Positions 51,527 through 62,151 of a stretch of DNA of 64,000 bases are shown in pieces. Within the stretch, counting starts at the first letter, position 1, and every line of letters starts with the position of its first letter. The notes under the pieces are model-generated. The model had not been told where the DNA came from. It searched no databases and saw only the letters and a list, made by a program, of their open reading frames with translations. Source of the DNA: Blepharisma stoltei (lineage: Eukaryota; Ciliophora; Heterotrichea; Heterotrichida; Blepharismidae); NCBI GenBank assembly GCA_914767885.1, contig CAJZBQ010000024.1:124001-188000 (forward strand), read 5' to 3'. The position numbers and the translations under genes are program-made.

Positions 51527-51850
51527 CTCCCCTCTCCGTGAACAAAAAAAATTTTGTTCACTTACGGGGGGAGCTAATTTTTATTTTAAAAAAATTTATA
51601 GAAATTATTTTTTTTCAAAATTTAAAAAATCCTAATTAGCAAAATTGGAAAGTAAATATTAATTTAATTTATAAAATTATTTTTTAAAAGGCAATTTGTT
51701 TTAAAATTAAACAGAATTAGCTCTAGATTTCATTATACTAATTATCACTTATATATCAAAATTTTTGTTCACTCAAGGAGGGTTGGTTTTTTGGGCCAAA
51801 AATAGCGATTTTTCAAATGGTTTTGCTCGCTCACGGAGAGGGGGGAGTAA
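51527..51850. mobile_element. Intergenic CTCC...GGAG MITE
   Basis: TAA pointers at 51524-51526 and 51848-51850; lies between copy 3 and the nucleoplasmin-like gene. Flanking sequence is the 3' untranslated copy of the duplicated unit, so the MITE came after the duplication. Confidence 0.83.
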
Positions 51851-51942
51851 GGACAAAATGATTGAATATGCTTTTTCAAAAGGACTGTTAGATTCAAGCC
51901 CTCCTTAACTAAAATCTAAATGGGGGCAAAAATCAAGAATTT

Positions 51943-52863
51943 ATGATGGCTATAAAAAATATGTTTTGGGCTACTTCTTTAAAGCAAGGCAGCAACTATA
52001 CCCTAAAGCCAAAAGTAGTAAAAAGTAATCTTCTTCACATTTCCCAATGTATTCTTCATCCAAATGGGCCTGAAGGACTTAACACAATCTTTGTTACTAT
52101 TGAAGATAAAAAATATCCAGTTGCAAATCTAGATAAGAAATCATCAGACTCTACCCAACTCAATCTGTATTTTGAGGCTGAGTCTTCACCTGTTTTTTCT
52201 CTTCAAGGACCTGGCGAAGTCTCTCTATTAGGTTATTTCGAGCCAGAAAGCAGCCAAAAAAGTAATGAAGAATCTGATGAGGAAGAAGAAGTAAGTGAGG
52301 AAGAGAGTGAAAGTGAAAGCGAAAAAGAAAAGCCTAAACCAAATGATGGTCAAAAGAAAGATAAAATTCAAGAAAAGCCTCAAAATCAAGCAAAACCTAA
52401 AGCTCAAGCTAAGGTTGAGTCTTCTAGTGAAGAAAGTGAGAGCGAGGAGAGTGAAGAAGAAAAAGAAAGTGATGAGGAAAAGGATAGTGATAAAGAAAAA
52501 GATAGCGATGAGGAAAGCAGTGAAACTGAACAAGAGCTGCCAAAAAAGAGAGAAGGAGGCCCAACATCTGCAGGAAAACCGCAAAAGCAAGCGAAAGGGC
52601 AAGAAGTAAAGGCTCAGCCTCAAAAGCAGCAGCAAAAGACACCTCAAAAGCAAGAAAACCAACAAAAACAGCAAACTCCTCAGCAAAAGCAGCAAAAGCA
52701 GCAAACTCCTAATCAAAAGCAGACTCCTCAACAAAAACAAGCTCCTCAGCAAAAACAGCAAACTCCTCAGCAAAAGCAGCAAACGCCTAAACAGTCAACT
52801 CCTGCTGCTAAATCAGTAGAAAAAAGCGGTCAAAAAACAAATGAAAAATCTGGGAAAAAATAA
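51943..52863 (+). CDS. Nucleoplasmin-like (NPL) acidic chaperone-type protein
   Basis: 306 residues. Residues 1-100 resemble the nucleoplasmin-like domain of FKBP39/HD-tuins: NMFWATSLKQGSNYTLKP, LLHISQCILHPNGPEGLNTI, KKYPVANLDKKSSDSTQLNL, PGEVSLLGYF. An acidic serine region follows (NEESDEEEEVSEEESESESE, SSEESESEESEEEKESDEEK), then a Q/K/P-rich repeat (PQQKQQTPQQKQ type). Such proteins bind histones or act in ribosome biogenesis. No FKBP domain is present. The first ten codons equal those of SERBP1 copies 2 and 3. Start is the first of two adjacent ATGs, stop TAA. Confidence 0.82.
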   Translation: MMAIKNMFWATSLKQGSNYTLKPKVVKSNLLHISQCILHPNGPEGLNTIFVTIEDKKYPVANLDKKSSDSTQLNLYFEAESSPVFSLQGPGEVSLLGYFEPESSQKSNEESDEEEEVSEEESESESEKEKPKPNDGQKKDKIQEKPQNQAKPKAQAKVESSSEESESEESEEEKESDEEKDSDKEKDSDEESSETEQELPKKREGGPTSAGKPQKQAKGQEVKAQPQKQQQKTPQKQENQQKQQTPQQKQQKQQTPNQKQTPQQKQAPQQKQQTPQQKQQTPKQSTPAAKSVEKSGQKTNEKSGKK

Positions 52864-53009
52864 AAATAAGCTGATTTTCGTTAATTATCCTTTCATTTTT
52901 AAATTAAACTATAATATTATTCATATTTTAGATAAATATATCTATTTAAATAAAGTTTTAATAATTACTGCATTTACCTATAGGATGCTAAATACTTAAT
53001 ATGCCACTT

Positions 53010-54203
53010 TTAATGAATTGTTTTCAAAGATTTCAATATAAATCTAGGATGATAACAATGACTATTTATTTTTAGTTGAATAATTGTAGAAACACCACTA
53101 AGTCCTACAGATAATGCTGAATCTTGCCATTCTTTACTACTTGGGCAGAAATTCTCAAGAATTTCTTTTTTAGTTCGATGGCTTAAATAATAATCGGTAT
53201 TAATGCCTTGAATTTCTTTTCTTGAAAAATCTTCTATCCATAGCTGTTGATTATGCCAAATAGCTTCATTTCTTACAGCTAAATAAGATTTATAAATAGG
53301 TGTTGTTCCAATTTCAAAAGTCAACGCAAGCCATTTTGCCTCAGTTTTTTGCGCAAGCTTCAAGCCTGATATCAGCGCTCCGTCAACTTCTCCTCCTAAA
53401 ATCGTATTAAAACTGACCCTTTTTTTCCCAAAAATTTCTATAGCAGCTTTATTAGACTCTTCATCAGCTACCACAAATGTTTCTTTTCCTTTTTCGCCTA
53501 GTCCTGTATGTAGATCTATATGATAAACCAATTCAGAATCCTTTGGTAAAAGTTTGTCTATTTCAGCTTTAAAAGATCTATGTTCAAGATCCATAGATTT
53601 CCCAGCGAATTGGGCACCTCTCTGTTTAAATCTTTGTCCAGATAGCATTGCGAAGTTAAATTTGCTTTTTCCGTATTTCCAAAAATAATACCCAATTCTA
53701 AGCAAATCAGCTGCACCTAATAGAGGGAAAGATTGAGGGTTAATAATTTCATCAATATCTCGATAAATTTTTTGGGCCTCAATATGCCTAGGATCAGTTT
53801 TATATTTTTCCAAAATTTCTGGGAAGTTTGAGATGAAGTTTCTGCCCAAGTCAACATTGTTGATATTGACTCTTCTAAGTCAAGCTGATCCTCATGGATT
53901 TAGGGCATGAGCCATTATAATTCCTACATCAGTTGGAAGAATATATTTTTCGTCAGAAATCCCCTGTAATAGATGCGATTGGACTGCGCTGCCAAAGAAG
54001 AGCTCAAGCCCATGCACTCCACTTGTGAGGAGAAGTCATTTTTTTGGGGGTGAATTTTTATAAATTTTGATAAAATCAGTGCTTACAGGTTTGCCAGAAG
54101 GATCACTGTAAGGGAGTTCATAGCTTGATCTTTGAATAGTCAAAGGAAGTTTGCTAGAGGAATTTAGGAAGAGTTCTCTGCATTTTTGATAGGAACGATT
54201 CAT
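53010..54203 (-). CDS. DUF2817 / M14-like carboxypeptidase
   Basis: 397 residues, uninterrupted by IESs. Zinc-peptidase motifs: SGVHGLELFFGSAVQSHLLQ (H and E zinc ligands), MAHALNPWGSAWLRRVNINN followed by VDLGRNF, and YHIDLHTGLGEKG (third ligand His). This order is that of DUF2817 members of the M14 carboxypeptidase clan. UGA is Trp in PKKWLLL, ALNPWGSAWLRR (twice), the second positions being commonly aromatic in the family. No signal peptide is visible, so it is probably cytosolic. The substrate is unknown. Start ATG 54203, stop TAA. Confidence 0.87.
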
Positions 54204-54638
54204 TGAATTTATTAGATATCATCTTTCGTAATAAATTCAACATAAAATAATATCAATAAATGGCTACTAGCTTTAAATGCGCATTTTTGATATTAAGAGT
54301 GAATTTATAAGTTAATTAATTTATTAGCTATGATATTTCTAGAACTATAAAAATCCTAATCAAAGTGCCTATATGCTAAAGAAACCAGAAATTCTTCAAG
54401 TTCTATCAAGGCTTGCCTCTATTCCATCTATTTAAGCTTCATAAGCTAATTAAAATAAGATTCATTTGACTGCTGAGATATATTTTCAAATAAAGAATTT
54501 ATAATACCCACACTCACTATATTAACCAAAATTTTATAATATCTTGCACCGATTAAATAGCTAAATAAAGAGCATCAATAAATAATTACTTTAAATGTTT
54601 AAGGATCTGGAGCATAAAAGATTTTTCTTTATGTGTAT
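54204..54638. other. Intergenic region, no gene seen
   Basis: 435 bp between two reverse-strand genes; AT-rich, contains no MITE termini or coding frame. Confidence 0.5.
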
Positions 54639-57600
54639 CTAGCATGGCGAATCTAAAAAGTCTTCGTACTGATCACCTTCCAGATCAGGCAAATCTGGGA
54701 CGTTGACTGAAAGCTGTTTATTAGTTCGCATTTTGAAAGAATTTTTAAGAAATATTTCTCTAAATCTCATATATTCGGGCAGTACAGCTGTACTTTCTTC
54801 TGGCTCATCATTGCTTTCTTCTTGGATTAAGTCTAATTGTGAGGTATTTCCATTAAAATCTTTTTCAATATACAATTTTTCTGCTTTCTCTCTGATTGAC
54901 TCTCTTTTGAATTTCGGCTCACTCTTTCCACTTATATTTTGAAGTGAGAAATCCTGCAATATATTTGCACTTTTTCGTTTTCTTTCTATCTTTCTCCTAA
55001 TTTTATCATTTAAATTTACAAATTTTCCTCATTTGTGTTTTTCTTTGTTAGCCATAAACACAACAATGTCACGGTCAATCTGAAATCGATATAGCTCACA
55101 ATCTCTAGCTATGTGTCCTGACTTTGAGCATAAATAGCATTTTATTCCTAGAGCTGAGAGGTCTTCTTCGCATTCTTTTACTAACTCCCCCTTCCGTAAG
55201 CGAACAAAAAATCTTGTTCTCTCACAGAGGGGGGCAATTTTTTTTTAAAAAAAAATATATATAAATTTTATAGAAAAAAAAATTTTCGAAATTTAAAAAA
55301 TTAGTAAAAAATTAATTTATTTTTAAAATTTTTCTATTAAAAAAGTTTGTGTTCACTCACGGATGGCGGGAGTAAGAGCTCCGTAATTTCTTTTTCATTG
55401 GGCCGCGATATGAACATTCTTATCATTGATAATCGGCTTAAGCTTAGTAGCTCACTATATGCCAAGCATCTTGCTGAAGCACTTCTTGTAGAATCCAAAA
55501 AAAAAGAAATTTCTCCAAAATATTTGCCTTTTTTTAACTGTTTAAAAGCTGTCATAGTGGCTTCATGGTAGATTTCAACAATTCCACTCTGAATGAAATA
55601 GACATCATTGCTCATTTCTCCTTCTTTAATAATTAAATCGCTAGGAGCATGAACCTTAATCGTTAGATTTCTTCCTAAAGTCCTTAAAAATGATGGAGGA
55701 TATATTCCAAATGGTGGACAGTCAGTCAAAGATTGGCCACGGGTTTGAATATAAACTTCATCACGCAGCTGAGAGCTGAGGCAGCTAAGAATCTGATCGT
55801 CATTAAAATTATTTTTGCTGCTTTTTCTTAAATAGATGATATATTGGGTTATTTTGCTTCTGAGTAGCTTTGGAATATCTTTTTTGTACATAAATTTTCG
55901 CAGTTGATTGTCTATTCTTTCCCAATATTTGTATTCAGCAGTTTGTTTTCCGATTACTGTTTGAATGCTTCCTATTAAAAAGCCGAACAAAAAGCATTCA
56001 AAAAACATTGTTGTCATTGCGTTTACCATTTGTAAATCAGAGATTATGAAATAGCTTCCAAAGCCGCAAGAAGTCATCGTTAAAGCTGCATAATAAAGCA
56101 TGAATAAATATCTGGTTAATTAAGTAACACCTTTTTTAATTCTAATTTCATATTTGAAAACATATAGAAATATCGCGGAATGAAAGTTCAATCAAATTCT
56201 AACTCCCCCCCCCCCCCTCCGTGAGCGAACAAAAAAATTTTGTTCGCTCACGGAGGGGGGTTTAATTTTTTTTTTTTAAAAAAAAATTTATATATAAATT
56301 TTATAAAAAATATTTTTTTCGAAATTTAAAAAAATCCTAATTTGCAAAAATTGGGAAGCAAATATTAATTTAATTTTGCAAAATTTATGTTTTAAAACGC
56401 AATTTGTTTAAAATTAAACAGAATTAGCTCTAGATTTCATTATACTAATTATCACTTATATATCAAAATTTTTTTCCATTAAATTTTTTCTATTAAAAAA
56501 AATTTTTGTTCACTCACGGAGGGTGGGTTTTTGGGTCAAAAAATGGCGATTTTTCTAATGGTTTTGTTCGCTCACGGAGGGGGGGGGGGAGTAAGGTGAT
56601 TTTGTGCATTTTTTACGAAGGTTATAAATGCTTAATTTTATTTCTAGAATATACCATAATTTTAATAAATAAAATGTAATTAAGAATCTTGGCTTATGTT
56701 TTTGTGTTAAATTTAAATGAGATATAGGTCTAATTAGATTGGCTGAGTCCATACTTGAGGAAATAAAGGCATATTTCTTTATTAATTCACTTACTTATTA
56801 TCCATGATATCTCATAAAATTTGCCTACGATCACCAAGTATCTATTCTATTCGTAAATAAGCTAAAAAGCTTATGCAGAAGCTAATATACTCCAATATAT
56901 TTATTGTTTGTTATAAATAGTTAGGCTTGAAGGAGGTGTATTTCCTATAACCACATATCTATCCCCAACATTAACTTTATACATAGAATACAGATCTCCA
57001 TAACGTAACAGCGCATCTTCGTAAAAAATATTTGTTATGCAACTTATTCAATGAGCCCATAATATCGCTACCAATAAAAACTTAAGAATCTGTATAATAG
57101 CCACAAACCGCGGGCTTGATAAAGAGTCCTCAACCAAATATATTATCTTCTTCATCTTCGCAAGTCTCACAAGTTTAAGCAACCATATATAATTTAAAAC
57201 ATCATATCTTGTAATATCCTTTAAATGAACCCCTTCAATAGGCATATAAGACAGCTTATATAAGTACATAAAATTAGGGGAAAAAGTAATAACATCCAAA
57301 ATAAATCAGCTCTTCACATAATTCCATATTATGGATTTTCTGTCAATAATGTACGCTCCATAAATATAGTAAGCTGTGTTGATTTGAACTAAAATATCCA
57401 AAAAATATAAAATTTCTGTTGCTAGCACAGTGCTGAGCACAGCACTGCTGGGTGTTGGATTGAATGACAAAATAAAAGGAATTATTATGCATTGATAAGC
57501 TGTAATTGCCAGTATTAAAACGTCCCAAAAAACTCTTAATCCCCCCATCCTTGATCGAACGATTCACTGTAAAAATTCCTAAAAATTGGGAAAAATAACC

Positions 57601-58319
57601 TCATCCTTGATCGAACGTTTTTCATATCATGCAAATTTTTATAAATATATAAATATATTAGTTATCAAAAGCTTAGGGGAAGTGCCTAATGAAGTTGCTA
57701 CCAGAGGCTTTGAGACGACAGAAAGCTACGGAATCAGCCATCCGAAGTGCTTTAGCCATCAACCTTGGCTTAAAAACTCAATAATCTAAAATAGAGATTC
57801 TTTAAAATTTAAAATTTTTAATTCAATAAGGAACAAATTAAAATTTATACAGTTTGAAAGGGTAACCAAAAAATCAAAATAATAAAAATTGGTATTTTTA
57901 TGAAATAATTTCAATTTTTTACTGTAAAATAATTATTAAATACTCTTTAACCCTCTTATTTAAAAGTATATAAAAAAAAACATATATTTTTTATTTTATA
58001 TATAAATTGTTTTCCCCCAAAAACATTTTTTTTAACCCCCATCCTTGATCGAAAGATTGCGAGCCGTTCGATCAAGGATGGTGAAAGTTAAAAAGTTGTC
58101 AGGGTCGAACGCTTTGATTAGCTGTCCTTTCTTCGCAGCTTTCCTTGCCTCTTTAAGGTGAAAAAAATTCTCAAGTTTTCTTTTTCTTTCCCGTTTGGTG
58201 ATTTTCACAGACTTTCTCTCATATTGTTTGATTAGTTTCAAGTGATTTAAAATGGAAAGCATAGGTCATGATCTAGTAACATTTGGGCTTGTTTCTCTTG
58301 TGTAATTATTTTCTTTCAT
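54639..58319 (-). CDS. CNBD voltage-gated K+ channel with C-terminal zinc knuckle
   Basis: Predicted 714 residues after three IESs are removed (55185-55375, 56112-56904, 57539-58090). It has the CNG/HCN/EAG plan: cytosolic N-terminus (MKENNYTRETSPNV), S1 (RVFWDVLILAITAYQCIIIP), S2/S3 (FFLDILVQINTAY; SWFILDVITFSPNFMYLY), S4-like WLLKLVRLAKMKK, S5 (FLLVAILWAHWISCITNIF), pore YYAALTMTSCGFGSYF (K+ signature-like GFG), S6 and C-linker (WERIDNQLRKFMYKKDIPKL), CNBD (GIYPPSFLRTLG ... KGKYFGEISFF) and then CYLCSKSGHIARDC, a CCHC zinc knuckle that ciliate K+ channels of this class often carry. The pore is split from S5 by the 793-bp IES. UGA is Trp in SWPM, SWFI and AHWIS. Confidence 0.88.
55185..55375. 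mobile_element. Short CTCC...GGAG MITE-type IES
   Basis: TAA pointers at 55182-55184 and 55373-55375; removal joins EKEITELL to VKECEEDLSALG. Confidence 0.88.
56112..56904. mobile_element. 793-bp IES with nested MITE in the K+ channel
   Basis: TAT at 56109-56111 and 56902-56904. Contains a full MITE at 56203-56594 and unique AT-rich DNA. Removal joins TIYNKQYLFM to LYYAALTMTS, linking S5 turret to pore. Confidence 0.83.
56203..56594. mobile_element. CTCC...GGAG MITE nested in an IES
   Basis: TAA flanks at 56200-56202 and 56592-56594. The best-preserved copy in the window; its left end is a palindrome of about 56 bp (terminal repeat plus inverse). Confidence 0.9.
57539..58090. mobile_element. 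MITE-type IES with CATCCTTGATCGAACG terminal repeat
   Basis: TTA pointers at 57536-57538 and 58088-58090; ends ATCCCCCCATCCTTGATCGA and inverse. A fifth terminal-repeat type with the same plan: terminal repeat, then a further inner copy, at each end. Removal joins PDNFL to RVFWDVLIL. Confidence 0.86.
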
Positions 58320-58530
58320 TTATTACATTTAAATTATGTCAAGGACAAGTTTTGAGTCTATACGTATGGAGCATAAATAAATGAGAGGGCAGAATATAAT
58401 ATATATAATTTATTAATAGTGTTATAAGGTTAGATTTTGAAAAAATTAGGGGAGAAAAATGTCTATAGAAAAGGCAGTAATCTGGTACTGATAATTATTG
58501 TGCGAATTATGAGAATTTTAGCAGGTAAAT

Positions 58531-59301
58531 TTATTTTTTATATCGGTTTAATAATAGCTGGGATTTCTCGTGGGAATTCGGAATCGGTCGTGATGAGAGG
58601 GGAGGCTTACGGGCTTTAAGGGTGTTTAACTCATTTAAGAAATTTTCAACTTCTGGCCTGAGAATATTATTATAGTTGGAAGCTCTTGGAGATTGGTCAG
58701 AAATTGTGACGTGCTTCTGAGTTGGAGTTGAAGGTTTAGAAAAAAACTGTGGTTTTATTTCATAGTTATCATTATTTTCAGTCAAACAGTGAGAAGGGGT
58801 CCCAGAGCTTGAATTAGAAACACCTTTTCCTAAGGCTCTTAATATGCGATTTCTTGGGCCTATTGGAATTTTCATATCAGCTAAGTCTTCTCTAGTTAAA
58901 AATTTTAAGTCATGAAAAGTGACCATTTGCTTCTGAAAGACTTCTTGGAATTTTTCTAAATCAAGCGATTTCAAAAATTGTGTCATCTTATCTCCATCGC
59001 CTGCTTTATTTTTTTTCTCAGTCCTACAGATGAATTTTTCGTTGTACTCGGTATCATTATTTTTTTTCCTGTTTACTGATGGATTATTTGTGTTAGGTTT
59101 TAAAATAGATAAAAGAGTTGAGTCTGTTGAAGGGCATCTACTAATTTCGTCTTCTTTAATTGCAATATCTGATATATCAGCTTTAAATGGAGCATTATAT
59201 TGCTTAAATACACTCAGCTTTTCTTGTACTGATTTTAGTCTTGCCCTGATAGCTATTGAATTGCTTTGAAATTCCTCTTTTAAAATTGATCGTTTTTCCA
59301 T
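58531..59301 (-). CDS. SAM-domain protein
   Basis: 256 residues. A SAM domain occupies about residues 105-165 (KMTQFLKSLDLEKFQEVFQK, QMVTFHDLKFLTREDLADMK, IPIGPRNRILRALG). SAM domains make protein-protein polymers or bind RNA. The N-terminus (MEKRSILKEEFQSNSIAIRA) may form a coiled coil and the C-terminus is polar and disordered (PSTPTQKHVTISDQSPRAS). The partner is unknown. No IES. It starts at ATG 59301, 159 bp from the divergent membrane-protein gene. Confidence 0.85.
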   Translation of the reverse strand: MEKRSILKEEFQSNSIAIRARLKSVQEKLSVFKQYNAPFKADISDIAIKEDEISRCPSTDSTLLSILKPNTNNPSVNRKKNNDTEYNEKFICRTEKKNKAGDGDKMTQFLKSLDLEKFQEVFQKQMVTFHDLKFLTREDLADMKIPIGPRNRILRALGKGVSNSSSGTPSHCLTENNDNYEIKPQFFSKPSTPTQKHVTISDQSPRASNYNNILRPEVENFLNELNTLKARKPPLSSRPIPNSHEKSQLLLNRYKK

Positions 59302-59459
59302 TTAAATTATCATGAAAGTAGGCAAATTCATAATTAATTTCTAAAAGTACGTAAAATTGCCACAAGCTGTATTATATTAAAAATAAAATAATATTAAAAC
59401 CGTATAAAGCCTTTATTACTATATATTTCCAAGAAAACCATTTCTAATAATTGTAAAAA

Positions 59460-61958
59460 ATGACTTTCCTTTTATTACTTCAGCTGTTTTGAAGTAATGC
59501 TCTTGGAAGCGATACAACATTCTTGGAAAGGAGCTATAATTCCTCAACAGAATTGCTTGGCAATGAAAAAGAGAAAATAATCAACGATAATTCTCCATCT
59601 AATTCATCTCACTTGATGCTGCAGCAAACTGATATTATTGAGCTAGTAGATGGGGAGCCTTATCATGGGACTACTGATCACGACACATATGTTTATTATA
59701 GTTTCGAAAATCCCAAAGAAAGCACTGACTTATTATTTGTCTTGACCACCTTTTCTGGAGATGCCGACTTATTTGTATCAAAAGGCAAAAATAAAATAAC
59801 GAAAAAAGAAGATTGGGACTGGAAATCAGAAACTCCTCAAGGTGAAGTTATTTTGATCAAGGCTGATGATACCTATTTCTTAAATAATCATGTCAATATG
59901 AAAGGGAAATATATAGTTGGAGTATATGGATTTTCTCCAACATCTTTTACTATAAGAGCTACAAGCAACCCTGAAGTTGTCACAAAATTAACCCCAGGCA
60001 AAGCCCAGACTGGCTATTTAAATGCGACATCAGTGAACTTTTATTACTATTATGTGGAAAAGAAAGCTGATATCATTATTTCTCTGACTCCTATCTCTAT
60101 AGTTGTTAACGCATGCGTCAAGCCTGTCCCGAAAGATGAAGACATCCATGAATATCTGCCATCTCCAAAGGATTATTTATGGTCAACCTACCAAAGCTCT
60201 AACCCAAGTGAAATTATAATAAGCAAGGACGACCCAAGCTTCTGCACTGATTGCAATATTACAATTGCAGTAAGACAAGAGACAACTAATGGAACTATAA
60301 CAAGAAATGGAACACATTCATATAACATTGTCATAAGAAGCGATTTTAATTATATAACTCTGCTGAATGGAGTTCCGTTTAAAAGCCACCTAGGCCAAGC
60401 GAAATGGGATTATTTTGAGTTTGAAGTTGGAGAAAAAGTGGATTTAGACATCTCCATTTTTTCATACAGCGGAGATCCAGATATTTATGTAGGAACAAAT
60501 AAAACCATCAATAGAGAAAATTGCAATTGGTTTAGCTTAGCTAGATATCAAGTAGACCATATCAAAATTTGGTCTTCTGATGTAAAGTTCATTATAGGGA
60601 CTTATTATATAGGGGTCTATGCTTTTGATGAAACTTCTTATTCAATTGTAGTGCAATACAGAAATCGCTACATAAAGCTAGTAGACGGATGACCACAAAC
60701 ATATAGCATTTCTAATATAAAGTCTTATCCTTTATATTTCGAATATAAAACTTCATCATTTGATTCTTTTTATTGCCAATTGACTTCACTATCTCCTGAT
60801 TTTTATCCAGATGTATATGCTGATTTTAATGAAGGAAGAAACACAGATTTCCCTGATAATACAAACTCCGAGTTTAAGTTCAGTGAAACTGACTATGATA
60901 AAGTTTATAACAAATTGTACATGGCCTTCGCACCAACCAGTCAAAAATGGGAGGTCCATATTGCCATTTTAGGAAATAATACAATAAAAGAGAATGAAAC
61001 TATGGGAGATTTTGAGCTTTTTTGTGCGTCTAGTTCTCAGTTTACTCACATCAAGCCTGGCCAGACACACTTTGATATCCTAAAATTTCCAGTAAGTCAC
61101 CACAAATATTCAATAGAAACCTACGAAAAATCAAGATTAGACGTCTTTGTCGCTCCTTGTGAAGGGAGTTTTCAACTCGATATCTCATCCAACTGAACAG
61201 TAAATTACGACCGAAACCCTGATATTTCTGTATTACGACTTACTGATGGAATAATGAGAGGCTCTATAACCAATGCAAAAGGAGTTTATTACATCACAGT
61301 TACATCTTTAAACGCGTCTGCATGGTTTAATGGTATTAGCTATCAGCTAACTTCTAAGATAACCAAAGCAGGAGATATAGAAAAAAAGCTCCTGAAGCCA
61401 GGAGGTGACGGGATTATTAAATGGACAAGAAAAAAGCATCATGTTATAGTAAAATGGGACGAAATTTTATATGACGATGATAATGAAAAACCATATGAGT
61501 ATCCTAGTAATGTACTTTATCAGATTTATGCGACTGAGGATGAAACAGTTCAAATGCAGACAGCATGCGGAATCCATACCGCAGAAATGATGGGAAAAGC
61601 AGAACTGGTAAGCCGAGGTGGAGCTGATAAAGGTGGAACTGTGGTCAGGCTAAGAGGGCTTAAGTCTTATGTGAATGTTGTAGCTTCTATTGGGGGAGAA
61701 AATAATATGCTACTGAGATATGTTCCTTATAACCCGACACTAATTGTAGTAACTTCACATGAGCCACAGTGGAAAAGAAGAGTTATTATTTGGGGATTGA
61801 TCTTAGCAATACTATTTGCAGGAGGAATTGGGATATATTTTTATATGAAGTACAGAAGAACCAAGAGAGTTTTGCAGTATGAAATGGGAGAAGTCAGAGA
61901 CTCAGCAAGTGAATTAGCAACCATAAACCGTAGCCCGAGCTCCTCACAAAAACCCTAA
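59460..61958 (+). CDS. Large type I membrane protein with repeated beta-rich ectodomain
   Basis: 832 residues in one piece once UGA is read as Trp; the standard code would break it into three. Signal peptide MTFLLLLQLFWSNALGS. The ectodomain repeats a module of about 120 residues with 'ELVDGEPYHG...YYSFE', 'LTTFSGDADLFVSK', 'YIVGVYGFSPTSFTI' and again 'TLLNGVPFKSHLGQAKWDYF', 'SIFSYSGDPDIYVG', 'YIGVYAFDETSYSI'. This resembles bacterial pre-peptidase C-terminal (PPC) domains (FS.G.ADLYV...Y.IGVYG). There are several N-glycosylation motifs. A transmembrane helix (RRVIIWGLILAILFAGGIGI) and a 40-residue cytosolic tail end it. It is probably a ciliate surface protein; its ligand is unknown. Confidence 0.82.
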
Positions 61959-62151
61959 TTGCTAAGTCTTTTATCCTAATTAATTCAAATTTAAATCAAA
62001 ATTTAAATTTTATTGTATCTAATTATTAAAAATATGAAAATTCTTAAGGATAATTACTTGAAAGGTTTTTATTTTCCTTGTTTTCATAGTTTGAATATTT
62101 TTAAAAAATTTCATTGAACTTCCCTCACATTTATAAAACTTTTAATAAAAT

